A stretch of 64,000 nucleotides of DNA from an uncultured Bacteroidales bacterium (GTDB taxonomy: Bacteria; Bacteroidota; Bacteroidia; Bacteroidales; P3), in the NCBI GenBank assembly GCA_944320415.1, contig CALUHJ010000001.1, positions 62,001 through 126,000 of the forward strand, written 5' to 3'. The notes under the pieces were generated by a model. The model did not search any database and was not told the origin of the DNA. It saw only the letters and a program-made list of their open reading frames with translations. Positions 25,336 through 34,520 of this stretch are shown here, piece by piece (the first letter of the stretch is position 1; every line of letters begins with the position of its first letter). Made by a program: the position numbers and the translations under genes.

Positions 25336-26355
25336 ATGTCCAAGGAAAAGGATTTGGAAGCGGAAAAGTCTGAGAAACTTAAGGTGTTGCAGGCTGCCAT
25401 TTCCAAGATAGAGAAGAATTACGGCAAGGGAGCCATAATGAAATTGGGTGACAAGTCTGTCGAGAAGATGGATGTGATTTCCACCGGTTCCATTGCATTG
25501 GATGCAGCTTTGGGAGTAGGGGGATTTCCCAAGGGAAGGATAATAGAGATTTACGGTCCGGAGTCTTCAGGCAAGACCACTTTGGCCATACATGCGATAG
25601 CGGAGAGCCAGAAGATGGGAGGATTGGCCGCATTCATAGACGCGGAGCATGCTTTTGACTGCAATTATGCCCAGAAACTGGGAGTAGATGTGGACAATCT
25701 TTACATATCGCAGCCTGACAACGGGGAGCAGGCTTTGGAAATAGCGGAAAACCTCATCAGTTCCGGGGCTGTCGATGTCATAGTCATAGATTCCGTTGCC
25801 GCGCTCACACCCAAGAGCGAGATAGAGGGCGAAATGGGAGACAGCAAGATGGGTCTTCATGCCCGTCTGATGAGTCAGGCGCTTAGAAAGATGACCGCCA
25901 CAATCAGCAAGACCAGATGCTGTTGCATATTCATCAACCAGCTCAGGGACAAGATAGGAGTGATGTTCGGTTCGCCTGAAACGACAACCGGAGGTAATGC
26001 CTTGAAGTTTTATGCTTCCATACGGTTGGACATACGCAGGATACAGGCCTTGAAAGACGGGGAGAACAACATCGGCAACAGGGTAAGGGTCAAGATTGTT
26101 AAGAACAAGGTTGCGCCTCCTTTCCGTCAGGTTGAGTTTGACTTGCTTTTCGGACAGGGAATAAGCAAGACGGGAGAGATAATAGACATAGGGGTAGATG
26201 CTGGCATAATAAGGAAGAGCGGTTCATGGTTCAGCTACGGTGAAACGAAGCTCGGACAGGGCAGGGACGCCGTAAAGCAGATTTTGTCAGACAATCCGGA
26301 GTTGTACGAGGAAATAGAGGGAAAGATAAAGGATTATCTTATGCAGGCCGAATAG
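25336..26355 (+). CDS. recA: Recombinase A
   Basis: 339 residues, normal length. It forms the ATP-dependent strand-exchange filament and activates SOS. The Walker A motif GPESSGKT is at 74-81; [21 protein letters not shown] (the Walker B and L1 region) and [27 protein letters not shown] (L2 region) follow. The C-terminal tail is short and less acidic than in enterobacteria. It stands alone between the thioredoxin lipoprotein and nadE, about 6.7 kb from the proposed origin. Confidence 0.98.
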   Translation: MSKEKDLEAEKSEKLKVLQAAISKIEKNYGKGAIMKLGDKSVEKMDVISTGSIALDAALGVGGFPKGRIIEIYGPESSGKTTLAIHAIAESQKMGGLAAFIDAEHAFDCNYAQKLGVDVDNLYISQPDNGEQALEIAENLISSGAVDVIVIDSVAALTPKSEIEGEMGDSKMGLHARLMSQALRKMTATISKTRCCCIFINQLRDKIGVMFGSPETTTGGNALKFYASIRLDIRRIQALKDGENNIGNRVRVKIVKNKVAPPFRQVEFDLLFGQGISKTGEIIDIGVDAGIIRKSGSWFSYGETKLGQGRDAVKQILSDNPELYEEIEGKIKDYLMQAE

Positions 26356-26400
26356 GCTTTTCTTGTTTGCTTCTTTTTTAGGTATTGTTTTGTTTTTGAC

Positions 26401-27936
26401 ATGAAGATTCTGATATCCCAGTTGAATTTGAAGACTTTGGATTACGACTATAATCTGAACTTGATGCGTAATAGTCTTGACAGAAGTAATTCGGATGTGC
26501 TGACTGTTTTTCCGGAGTTGTCCTTGTGCGGTTCGCCTCTTTACGACATGTCTCGTTATGGAACTCTTCCCGTGGATTGCATCAACAGGGCCGAGGTTTT
26601 GTGTTCTGAGAAAAAGGACTTTATTTTCGGTTTGTGTGTCGGTGAAGATGGGAAAAAATACAATTCCCTCGCATTTGTATCGTCAGGGGAGTTGAAGTCT
26701 ATTTCCACAAAGAGGAATCTGAGTATGTTTGATGAGGGTTTTGACAGTGGTAGAGGCTTTGAGGTTACTGAATACGGGGACAAGACGCTGGCATTCGGTT
26801 TTTTGGAGGATTTGGAAGACTTTGTTGCCACCTCCAAAAAGGCGGATGTGGTTGTCTGTGTGGGTAGTATTGTTTTTGAACCTGAAAGACAGCATCGTTT
26901 GCTTTTATCGCTTTTGCCTTTGGTGCGAAGACTTTCATGTCCTTTTGTGTTTGTCAACAGGGCAGGGGCGGAAGGCAGATATGTTTTCAATGGAGGCAGT
27001 TTCGTCCTTAACTCCAACGGAAACATATCCGTTCAATTGCCGTTTTTTGTTCAGGAAGAAACATTTGTTGACACGGAAAGACTTGGCAATATGCAACAGA
27101 GAGCCGTTCCAAGGCTGGAGTTGCTGCATGGAGCCATAATAACGGGATTGAGGGATTATTTTTGGAAGAACGGAATAAGAAAAGCCGTTGTCGGGCTTTC
27201 GGGAGGAATAGATTCGGCTTTGGTTGTAGCATTGGCTGCGGAGGCTTTGGGCAGGGAAAATGTGATAGGGGTTTTGCTACCGAGCGAATACTCCACCTCG
27301 CACAGCATAGAGGATGCAAGAAACAGTGCGGAGAAACTTGGAATAAAGTATCACATAATGCCTATCAAGGATATTTTCTCTTCTACTTTGGAGGTATTGA
27401 GTCCCGTTTTTGACGGACTTGCTGCGGATGTTGCGGAGGAAAACCTGCAATCGAGAATTAGAGGACTGTTGCTTATGGGCATAGCCAACAAAATCGGGGC
27501 TGCGGTTCTGAACACTTCGAACAAAAGCGAGGTTGCGGTGGGTTATGGCACTCTTTACGGAGATACCATAGGCGGAATAGGGGCTATAGGTGATTTGTAC
27601 AAGAAAGACGTGTGGGATTTGTCGAGATGGATAAACAGAAACGGGGAGATAATACCTGAAAATTCAATAACTAAGGAACCTTCTGCGGAATTGAGACCGG
27701 GACAGAAGGATACGGATTCTTTACCGGCCTATTCCATATTGGACAAAGTGCTGGAGATGTACATAGAGGGAGGAAAGACGGAAGCAGAAATAGAAAAGGC
27801 CGGATTTGACAGGGATACGGTAAGGAAAATAACAAGACTTGTAAAGATAAACGAGTGGAAGAGACGACAGGCGGCACCTTCGCTTAAGTTGTCTTCTTGC
27901 ACTTTTGGAATAGACAGATTAACACCCATATCGTAA
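26401..27936 (+). CDS. nadE: NAD synthetase with a nitrilase-like N-terminal domain lacking its Cys
   Basis: 511 residues: an N-terminal nitrilase/glutaminase-like domain (1-220) and a C-terminal NAD synthetase domain with the ATP loop GLSGGIDSALV, NTSNKSEVAVGYGTLYGD and LRPGQKDTDSLPAY. In glutamine-dependent NadE the nitrilase triad is Glu-Lys-Cys. Glu39 (FPEL) and Lys104 (STKRNLSMFDE) are present, but the expected Cys-Glu-Asp segment reads GFLEDLED, with Leu135 where Cys should be. The protein is also shorter than usual glutamine-dependent forms. The synthetase half looks intact, so an ammonia-dependent enzyme is inferred. Confidence 0.9.
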   Translation: MKILISQLNLKTLDYDYNLNLMRNSLDRSNSDVLTVFPELSLCGSPLYDMSRYGTLPVDCINRAEVLCSEKKDFIFGLCVGEDGKKYNSLAFVSSGELKSISTKRNLSMFDEGFDSGRGFEVTEYGDKTLAFGFLEDLEDFVATSKKADVVVCVGSIVFEPERQHRLLLSLLPLVRRLSCPFVFVNRAGAEGRYVFNGGSFVLNSNGNISVQLPFFVQEETFVDTERLGNMQQRAVPRLELLHGAIITGLRDYFWKNGIRKAVVGLSGGIDSALVVALAAEALGRENVIGVLLPSEYSTSHSIEDARNSAEKLGIKYHIMPIKDIFSSTLEVLSPVFDGLAADVAEENLQSRIRGLLLMGIANKIGAAVLNTSNKSEVAVGYGTLYGDTIGGIGAIGDLYKKDVWDLSRWINRNGEIIPENSITKEPSAELRPGQKDTDSLPAYSILDKVLEMYIEGGKTEAEIEKAGFDRDTVRKITRLVKINEWKRRQAAPSLKLSSCTFGIDRLTPIS

Positions 27937-27945
27937 ATAAGAAAG

Positions 27946-29847
27946 ATGAGCGAACAAATAAAACATGAATGCGGCATAGCTTTGTTGAGGCTGCTTAAAC
28001 CGTTGGAATATTATCAGCAAAAGTACGGTAATGCCTGGGCTTTGAACAGAATGTACCTGCTTATGGAAAAGCAGCATAACAGAGGTCAGGACGGAGCGGG
28101 TCTGGCCAACATAAAATTTGACACAAACCCCGGAGAACAATACATAAACATAACCAAAAGCAACAGTAACAAACCTATTCAGGATGTATTTGCGGAGGCT
28201 TTCAGGGATATGAGGTTGTTGCAGAAGGAAGAACCTGAAAAATCCTCGCAGATAAGCTGGCTTAAAAAGAATGCGCGGTTTACCGGAGAGCTTTTTCTGG
28301 GACATTTGCGCTATGGTACTTTCGGCAAGAACGAATTGGAAAACCTGCATCCTTTTTTGAGAGAAAACAACTGGAAAACAAGGAATCTTGTCCTTGCAGG
28401 CAACTTTAACCTGACCAATATAGACGAGATGTTGTCCAAACTCATCACTTTGGGACAGCATCCCGTAAAAGTGTCCGATACGGCCATAGTTCTGGAGAAA
28501 ATAGGCAAGTTTCTTGACAGGGAGGTAGAACGTCTGTTCAAATATTACAAGTTGCAGGGTTTGCCGAACATAGAAATATCCGAGCGTATAGCCGAAGACT
28601 TGAACATAGCGTCCATTCTTACCTCGGCGGCAAAAAGATGGGATGGCGGCTATGTAATGGCCGGAGCTATGGGACACGGAGACGCTTTCGTACTTAGGGA
28701 TGAAAACGGAATAAGACCTTGTTTCTATTATGTGGACGAGGAGATAGCCGTAGTTGCATCCGAACGTCCCGTTATAATGACAACGTTCAATGTCCCTTTG
28801 ACAGAGGTAAAGGAACTTGAACCGGGACATGCGATAATAATCAAGAGAAACGGAAAGGTAACGGTTGAATGCTGCAAGACCCCTTCCGAAAAACCGTCCA
28901 AATGTTCCTTTGAGAGGATATATTTTTCAAGAGGTACGGATGCGGATATTTACAGGGAAAGAAAGGAACTTGGGAAGCTTATATGTCCGAGAGTTCTTAA
29001 GGCGATAGATTACGATATAAGGAATACGATAATATCATACATACCCAACACTGCCTCAGTCGCCTTTCAGGGAATGGCGGAGGCGTTTACGGATTATGCT
29101 AACAACAGAAAGATAGATGAGATTCTCGCAAACAAGGAAAACCTTACCCGTGAGAAACTTGAAGAGATTTTCTCCTTGCATCCTCGCAGGGAATACATTG
29201 CGGTAAAGGACGTAAAGCTCAGAACGTTTATCACGCAGGACAGCGAAAGGGATGACATGGTCGCCCATGTTTACGATGTCACTTACGGACAGATAAGGGA
29301 GTATGTTGACAATCTGGTGGTTATAGACGACAGTATTGTCAGGGGTACCACATTGAAGCAGTCAATAGTAAGAATACTCGACAGACTCGGCCCCAAGAAG
29401 ATAGTGGTTGCTTCTTCCGCTCCGCAGATAAGGTATCCTGACTGTTACGGAATAGACATGTCGCGTTTGGGAGACTTCATCGCTTTCAATGCAGCCATAG
29501 CTCTGTTGAAGGAAAGTGGAAGGGAATACGTCATAGAGGACGTTTACCGAAAATCAAAGGCTCAGGAAGGCAAACCGAAAGAGGAAATAGTCAATTATGT
29601 CAAGGAGATATATGCTCCTTTCAGCGATGAGGAAATATCCAAAAAGATAACCGAGATATTGACTCCTGAAGGCATAAATGCCAAAATTGAGATAGTGTAC
29701 AATACCATAGAATCCTTGCACAAGGCATGCCCTGATCATACGGGCGACTGGTACTTCACCGGCAATTATCCTACTCCCGGCGGAAACAAGGTGGTCAATC
29801 AGGCGTTTATAAACTACTACGAGGGAAACAACAAAAGAGCATACTGA
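27946..29847 (+). CDS. purF: Amidophosphoribosyltransferase-family protein (PurF-like)
   Basis: 633 residues, longer than standard PurF (about 470-500) but like a known Bacteroidota form. The N-terminal Ntn glutaminase begins HECGIALL; Cys9 would be the nucleophile after removal of an eight-residue propeptide. LGHLRYGTFG and LAGNFNLTN are glutaminase blocks. The phosphoribosyltransferase domain has the PRPP loop VVIDDSIVRGTTLKQS. About 80 extra C-terminal residues follow. The reaction makes 5-phosphoribosylamine, the first step of purine synthesis. It starts 9 bases after nadE and is probably cotranscribed. A second, standard-length purF may exist elsewhere. Confidence 0.88.
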   Translation: MSEQIKHECGIALLRLLKPLEYYQQKYGNAWALNRMYLLMEKQHNRGQDGAGLANIKFDTNPGEQYINITKSNSNKPIQDVFAEAFRDMRLLQKEEPEKSSQISWLKKNARFTGELFLGHLRYGTFGKNELENLHPFLRENNWKTRNLVLAGNFNLTNIDEMLSKLITLGQHPVKVSDTAIVLEKIGKFLDREVERLFKYYKLQGLPNIEISERIAEDLNIASILTSAAKRWDGGYVMAGAMGHGDAFVLRDENGIRPCFYYVDEEIAVVASERPVIMTTFNVPLTEVKELEPGHAIIIKRNGKVTVECCKTPSEKPSKCSFERIYFSRGTDADIYRERKELGKLICPRVLKAIDYDIRNTIISYIPNTASVAFQGMAEAFTDYANNRKIDEILANKENLTREKLEEIFSLHPRREYIAVKDVKLRTFITQDSERDDMVAHVYDVTYGQIREYVDNLVVIDDSIVRGTTLKQSIVRILDRLGPKKIVVASSAPQIRYPDCYGIDMSRLGDFIAFNAAIALLKESGREYVIEDVYRKSKAQEGKPKEEIVNYVKEIYAPFSDEEISKKITEILTPEGINAKIEIVYNTIESLHKACPDHTGDWYFTGNYPTPGGNKVVNQAFINYYEGNNKRAY

Positions 29848-29901
29848 ATTCTTTTCTGAAGACATTTTTTTGTTTTCTGAAAAGAAAAAAATGAATTCAG
29901 A

Positions 29902-29938
29902 AAAGGGAAAAACGGAATCAAGATCCGTTTTTCCCTTT
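29902..29938. terminator. Shared terminator hairpin of purF and the 85-residue protein gene
   Basis: AAAGGGAAAAACGGA (29902-29916) pairs perfectly with TCCGTTTTTCCCTTT (29924-29938) across a 7-base loop. The right arm is also the last codons (KGKNG) of the minus-strand gene ending at 29918. Confidence 0.85.
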
Positions 29939-30175
29939 CTTTATTCTGTATGCGGTATATACTCCAAGAGAGGACAGAAGAAGCAGGGTACCCGTTCCCA
30001 AAGGTGCACCGAATTCTCTGAATTCATTGTTCAGATGGTCGTAATAATAATATTTTGTGTTTCCAAGGCCATCCGTATCGTTCCATCCTCCGTGAGAGGA
30101 CGGCGGTTTGGGAGGTTGTGCCTGACAAACGGCAAATGCCAGTAATGACAATAAACAAACGGCAATTCTTTTCAT
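29918..30175 (-). CDS. Small exported protein with a C-terminal membrane anchor
   Basis: 85 residues: signal peptide (MKRIAVCLLSLLAFAVCQA), a short Pro/Gly/Tyr-rich middle (PPKPPSSHGGWNDTDGLG, then a KYYYYD run), and a C-terminal segment APLGTGTLLLLSSLGVYTAYR followed by basic residues. Such a tail resembles the short C-terminal sorting/anchor segments seen in small Bacteroidota proteins. It starts one base after the large T9SS-type protein ends, so the two are coexpressed and may work together. Its final codons form one arm of a terminator. Confidence 0.7.
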   Translation of the reverse strand: MKRIAVCLLSLLAFAVCQAQPPKPPSSHGGWNDTDGLGNTKYYYYDHLNNEFREFGAPLGTGTLLLLSSLGVYTAYRIKKGKNGS

Positions 30176-30176
30176 A

Positions 30177-33170
30177 TTACAGATAAATTATTTTTGAAGA
30201 CATCGTTTCCTTTTCCGTTATCACACTGATTATGAAGCAACCTTTTTGTGGCAGTCTTATTTCATTGGTGAAGGAAACGGCAACGCATACGCCTCTAAGG
30301 TCGAAAACCTTCATTTCCTTCACTTCATATTCCGACATCACGCTGACAAGGTCCCCGTCCTGTCTGATTGCAAGTTCGCCTTGCGGCTTGTCTTGTTTAT
30401 ACAGTCTCAATATGAAGGCCTTGTCTGTTTTGTCTGCTCCAGTGGAGAAACGGTATGTGTTTGCGGCTGCCAAATCCGTCAGTATGCTGTCCGATTCGGT
30501 GTCGATCAAACAGGCACCGTATATGTTTTCAGGCAGCTCCAATGCCTTCAGTTCCAGTTCTTCTTCGGTTTTTGTGAGGTATTCTATCCTTAAATCCATG
30601 CTGTCTTCAATGTTGAAGGTCTCGAAAATGGACCATTCCTTGTCCTGACAGTCCAACAGCAAATCGGGAGCGGAGCCTATGCTGTACAGTTTTGGCGTAT
30701 TGGCACTGTTTTTCTCGGTTTCGGGCCTGGAACAGAAATAAACCCTCAGTTCGTCTTTCCCTCCGGGAGAGGAGAGCTGCAATCTCAGTCTTTGTTTATT
30801 GCTCAATACCGTTTTGGCCGAAGGGAAGGCCGTTTTGCCTATTCTCAAAAGGTTTTGCGAATCATCTACCTTTGCCATGAATCCGCAGAAGGAAGGAATC
30901 GCAAAGTCGCTTTCGCTGTTCCAGTCCAAGGCTTGGTATTGTCCCGTTTGAGGACAAAGCAGCCATAATCCTCCTATGGATTCCCTTTGTATGTTTTCGG
31001 CTTTCAGACTGAAAGGGTAGGGGTTGGCACAAAGATAATAGCCGTTTCCCTTGTCTGCGGTTATGTCTGCGTTGTACAAAAGAATATATTCGTTTTCGCA
31101 GTTCATCATTCCCTCGAAACAAAGCGTCGTCGTATCCTTGTATGCTACCAGATAACCGAGTCCGTTTTTGAAGAAGTGTTCGTCCTGAATGTTTTCAACG
31201 TAAGGAATCCAGGCACCTTCACTTTCGTTCAGATAATACAGGTCGTCTTCGTTGCCTCTGTCGAACATGGAGGCCGTTTCCTCCCTTGTTTTCGAAAGGG
31301 CGTCTATCGGCAGTCCGAACAGATTCCAGCCGTTTGTGTCAGCGGTGTATTTTGCAAAGCTTATGTTTGCCCTGAATATGCTTGTACTGAGTCCGCCGGA
31401 CAGAATGAGTTGGGCTTTGCCCGTTGTGTCGGCGGTGAAATGGTCAGAATGCAGTTCCACTTCCGCACAGCTCACGTTCTTTCCCGAAGGTATTGTCACC
31501 GTGTATCCTTTTGGGATTACCACCTTGTCATTGCTTTTGGGCAAAGCGTGTCCGTTCCATGTCAAAGGGTCGGTCCATTCTCCGCTGTTTACGGCCCTTG
31601 TCTCGCGTCCCGTTTCAAAAACCACGGATGCAACCTTTTCTCCTCCCATTGTGAATACCGCCCTGTATCTTTCCGCGCTGTCAAGGCCTTCTATTAGGAC
31701 GCTTTCCGTTTCATTCGGCATTGAAAGTGTGGGATATGCGTCTTGATATTGGGGAATGAAGTCCGAATCATGCCTTCCGAGGGTAAGATTGAGCGTGTCT
31801 GCTCCGAAAGAATAATGATTCCATTGAGTGTTCATAATATTTTGGGCATCCGTCAATGCAGGATTTGATTTCACGCCTGTCCTTATGTCGGGTTTGCGTA
31901 CCAGAATCCTGTCCGGAAATTCCAGACTGCTCAAATCTTCACTGAGATCGGTTTTTATCCTGCCCACAATGTCCAATGTATCCGAATAATCTCCTGTTCC
32001 GTCCTTTTTCAACAGTACATAAGTGTCATTGCCTGCTTGAAATGACTGTTTTAGAACAACAGGAAAACACAAGAGGGGCTCTCCTGAAAAAACGTATAAT
32101 ATATTGCTTAAGATTATACATGAATCATTGCGGACGGTATCCTTTTCCGTAAATGTGTAATAAACATTGTTTGGACTCGTATAATCCCCCGCCATAACAA
32201 AATCTACCTTATAGTCTTTAAGACACACATCCTCTCCCGTGCCGTTGTATATCTCCAAAATGTTATTGCTACTGTTTGCAACGACTTGCGAGAACATAAG
32301 GTCGTCGCAACCGTTCGTTATTTTTTCCACCCGTATTTGCAGGGCGGAATCCGTTTCGTTTTTCCACAAAAGCTCTACGGAGTTCATGGAAAGAGCCGAA
32401 GTTTTAATGTCGTGAATTTTCGACGTAGTGGTGAATGATTTCAATTCCGAAAGACTGCCGTCCTGATTTGTTATTTCGACATAGTATTTTGTTGAGGGCT
32501 CAAGACCGTTTATTGAAATTACGCCATCGTTTATTTGATATTTATCCGGCTCTATCAGTGTCCTTTGTGGCGCTTTTACAACAAGATTGTCGATGGTGAA
32601 ACTGCCAATAGATTCTTTTCTTATTTCAATATACTCTTTGTAGGAGTTTAATGTGTCTGTGTGCTGTTTTAATGTACTGCTATTCAATTGCAAAGTGTCT
32701 GTTTCATTGATGATTATGGTCCTCTTACTTCCTCCCGTTTTGAAGTTAAAACTTAATATCGAACCTTGGGGAAAGCCCTTTGACGGACTTCTGAAAAGAG
32801 CTCCTGATTCTGTGAAAAATATGTTTGTAACATTTGAAGATATGCTTGTATCGTTTCTGGCTTGTATTTTGGCCGCCTTGCATCCAGGGAATTCTGTAAA
32901 CATGTTCGGCAATACCATTAGGGGATTGCCGGGAAAGAAAGAATTGCTTGTGATTTGTGAATATTGCAGCAGTTTGTCGAAATGCTCTTCAAACAATATG
33001 GTGTCCTTGAAAATGCTTGCCGATTGACCTTGTTGCGGATTTGAAATGACTATATCGGCACGGTTGCTTTTTATTGTGTCCGTTCGCAATGAGGTTTGGG
33101 AAAAGCAATTGACCGAAAAGATGTAAAGATTCGTAAATGCAATGAAAAGAAAAAGGTAATTTTTAATCAT
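30177..33170 (-). CDS. Large secreted multidomain protein, probable type IX secretion cargo
   Basis: 997 residues from the ATG at 33170, which opens a signal peptide (MIKNYLFLFIAFTNLYIFS). Visible parts: a fibronectin-III-like segment (about 200-270), a lamin-tail-like domain (NNILEIYNGTGEDVCLKDY), a second Fn3-like piece, and a block SGEWTDPLTWNGHALPKSND followed by IPKGYTVTIPSG, as is common in Bacteroidota surface proteins. The last ~70 residues (VKEMKVFDLRGV, ending MSSKIIYL) have the shape of a type A T9SS sorting domain. No enzymatic motif is evident. The 85-residue anchored protein follows directly. Confidence 0.75.
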   Translation of the reverse strand: MIKNYLFLFIAFTNLYIFSVNCFSQTSLRTDTIKSNRADIVISNPQQGQSASIFKDTILFEEHFDKLLQYSQITSNSFFPGNPLMVLPNMFTEFPGCKAAKIQARNDTSISSNVTNIFFTESGALFRSPSKGFPQGSILSFNFKTGGSKRTIIINETDTLQLNSSTLKQHTDTLNSYKEYIEIRKESIGSFTIDNLVVKAPQRTLIEPDKYQINDGVISINGLEPSTKYYVEITNQDGSLSELKSFTTTSKIHDIKTSALSMNSVELLWKNETDSALQIRVEKITNGCDDLMFSQVVANSSNNILEIYNGTGEDVCLKDYKVDFVMAGDYTSPNNVYYTFTEKDTVRNDSCIILSNILYVFSGEPLLCFPVVLKQSFQAGNDTYVLLKKDGTGDYSDTLDIVGRIKTDLSEDLSSLEFPDRILVRKPDIRTGVKSNPALTDAQNIMNTQWNHYSFGADTLNLTLGRHDSDFIPQYQDAYPTLSMPNETESVLIEGLDSAERYRAVFTMGGEKVASVVFETGRETRAVNSGEWTDPLTWNGHALPKSNDKVVIPKGYTVTIPSGKNVSCAEVELHSDHFTADTTGKAQLILSGGLSTSIFRANISFAKYTADTNGWNLFGLPIDALSKTREETASMFDRGNEDDLYYLNESEGAWIPYVENIQDEHFFKNGLGYLVAYKDTTTLCFEGMMNCENEYILLYNADITADKGNGYYLCANPYPFSLKAENIQRESIGGLWLLCPQTGQYQALDWNSESDFAIPSFCGFMAKVDDSQNLLRIGKTAFPSAKTVLSNKQRLRLQLSSPGGKDELRVYFCSRPETEKNSANTPKLYSIGSAPDLLLDCQDKEWSIFETFNIEDSMDLRIEYLTKTEEELELKALELPENIYGACLIDTESDSILTDLAAANTYRFSTGADKTDKAFILRLYKQDKPQGELAIRQDGDLVSVMSEYEVKEMKVFDLRGVCVAVSFTNEIRLPQKGCFIISVITEKETMSSKIIYL

Positions 33171-33251
33171 GTTCTTTAATTTTGATATGTAATACATACG
33201 TAAAATGTAAATTATTGTTATATCAGAGTTCGCTTTTTTGCAAAAGAGTAT

Positions 33252-34520
33252 CTAAAAAAGGATGTCGTTTGTTATCTTTTCGCTTATTGTCGCAACCGTT
33301 CTCAACGCTGTCAGTTCCATATCCAGAACGGAGGAGACCATATTGCCTATTATCGGAGTATCTGCAAAAACCAGGCAAAGGATTATGGAGAACAATACAA
33401 TACTCAGAAAAGGTACAACTATCAGATTCGACAAAAGGAACATAAGAGGCAAGGTATTGAATCTGTATACTATTATCGGCAATACGAAGGTTTGTGCCGA
33501 CAGGGTTGTTGCGGCGTATGAAAAAGGTTTTTTCAGATATCTGTTTATGTGTTTGTTTATGTCTTCCTTAAGAACGGGCATACATACCAGTATTCCCAGA
33601 ACAGCGAGAAAGGACAGTTGGAAGCTGAGATTGAAAACGAGCAGAGGGTCGAACAAAAGGAAGATGAAAGCGGTGCATAACAGTATGTTAAGGCTGTCGG
33701 ATTTGTAAAAGAACACGTCTGATACGATAATCAGTCCGAGCATTGCCGCAACTCTCATTGCCGAAGGCGTACAGCCTACAATGAAAGCTATGGTCCATGC
33801 CGTCAATACCAGAAGGATTTTCCTCAGATAAAATCCTTTCATGCCCAACAGGTGTAATCCTTTGAACAGTATGTCGAATATTGCGATTATAAGCCCTATG
33901 TGAAGACCTGAAACGCACAATATATGGGCAAGACCCGAGACTGAAAAGCTTTCTTTCAGATTTTTGTCAAGTTCTTTTTTGTCTCCGAGCAGTATGGATG
34001 TGGCAAGGGCGGCGTTTTCCTTGTCAAGTGATGAGGTTTTAAGTCTTTCCTTAAGTGCCTTGTTGCATTTTTTGGAATATTCCACAATAATGTTTCCCTC
34101 ATGTTTTGACAAAAGGGACCATTGCGAAACATATACGTTGTGATAAAGTCTGTTGTGTTTTGCGTATTCGGCATAGTCGAAAGTGGAATTTGGATAGTTC
34201 CTTATTCTGTAAAAATTACAGTCGGCTTCTATCAAATCTCCGTATTCCAATTCTGGGGAATGGTCCGCGTTTATGTGCAATAGAACCGTTCCTTTGGTTT
34301 TATGCCATTGTTCTTGTGTATGGAAAGCCCTTACTTTGGCTTTGTAGGTATCGTATCTTTTGCCTTCCCTTTGTTTGTCAAGTATTACGAAGCGGAATCT
34401 GTCGCTTTGTTCAAGGTGAAGCGAATAATGGTCTCCTATGAAAAAGACAGGAAGAAAAGCATCCGCCGCTATGGTTGCGATGATAAGAAGTATCAGTGGA
34501 ATCAAAACAGGTCTGCGCAT
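33252..34520 (-). CDS. ComEC/Rec2-family membrane protein, short form
   Basis: 422 residues. Two N-terminal helices and an OB-like extracellular domain (DUF4131-like, about 35-150) precede the competence channel domain, which is recognised by LATSILLGDKKELDKNLKESFSVSGLAHILCVSGLHIG and several membrane helices. The metallo-beta-lactamase domain of classical ComEC is absent, and even the channel domain looks shorter than usual, ending at ITNDILF. It may transport DNA during natural transformation or be a reduced relative. Its ATG overlaps the stop of the radical SAM gene by one base. Confidence 0.85.
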   Translation of the reverse strand: MRRPVLIPLILLIIATIAADAFLPVFFIGDHYSLHLEQSDRFRFVILDKQREGKRYDTYKAKVRAFHTQEQWHKTKGTVLLHINADHSPELEYGDLIEADCNFYRIRNYPNSTFDYAEYAKHNRLYHNVYVSQWSLLSKHEGNIIVEYSKKCNKALKERLKTSSLDKENAALATSILLGDKKELDKNLKESFSVSGLAHILCVSGLHIGLIIAIFDILFKGLHLLGMKGFYLRKILLVLTAWTIAFIVGCTPSAMRVAAMLGLIIVSDVFFYKSDSLNILLCTAFIFLLFDPLLVFNLSFQLSFLAVLGILVCMPVLKEDINKHINRYLKKPFSYAATTLSAQTFVLPIIVYRFNTLPLMFLLSNLIVVPFLSIVLFSIILCLVFADTPIIGNMVSSVLDMELTALRTVATISEKITNDILF

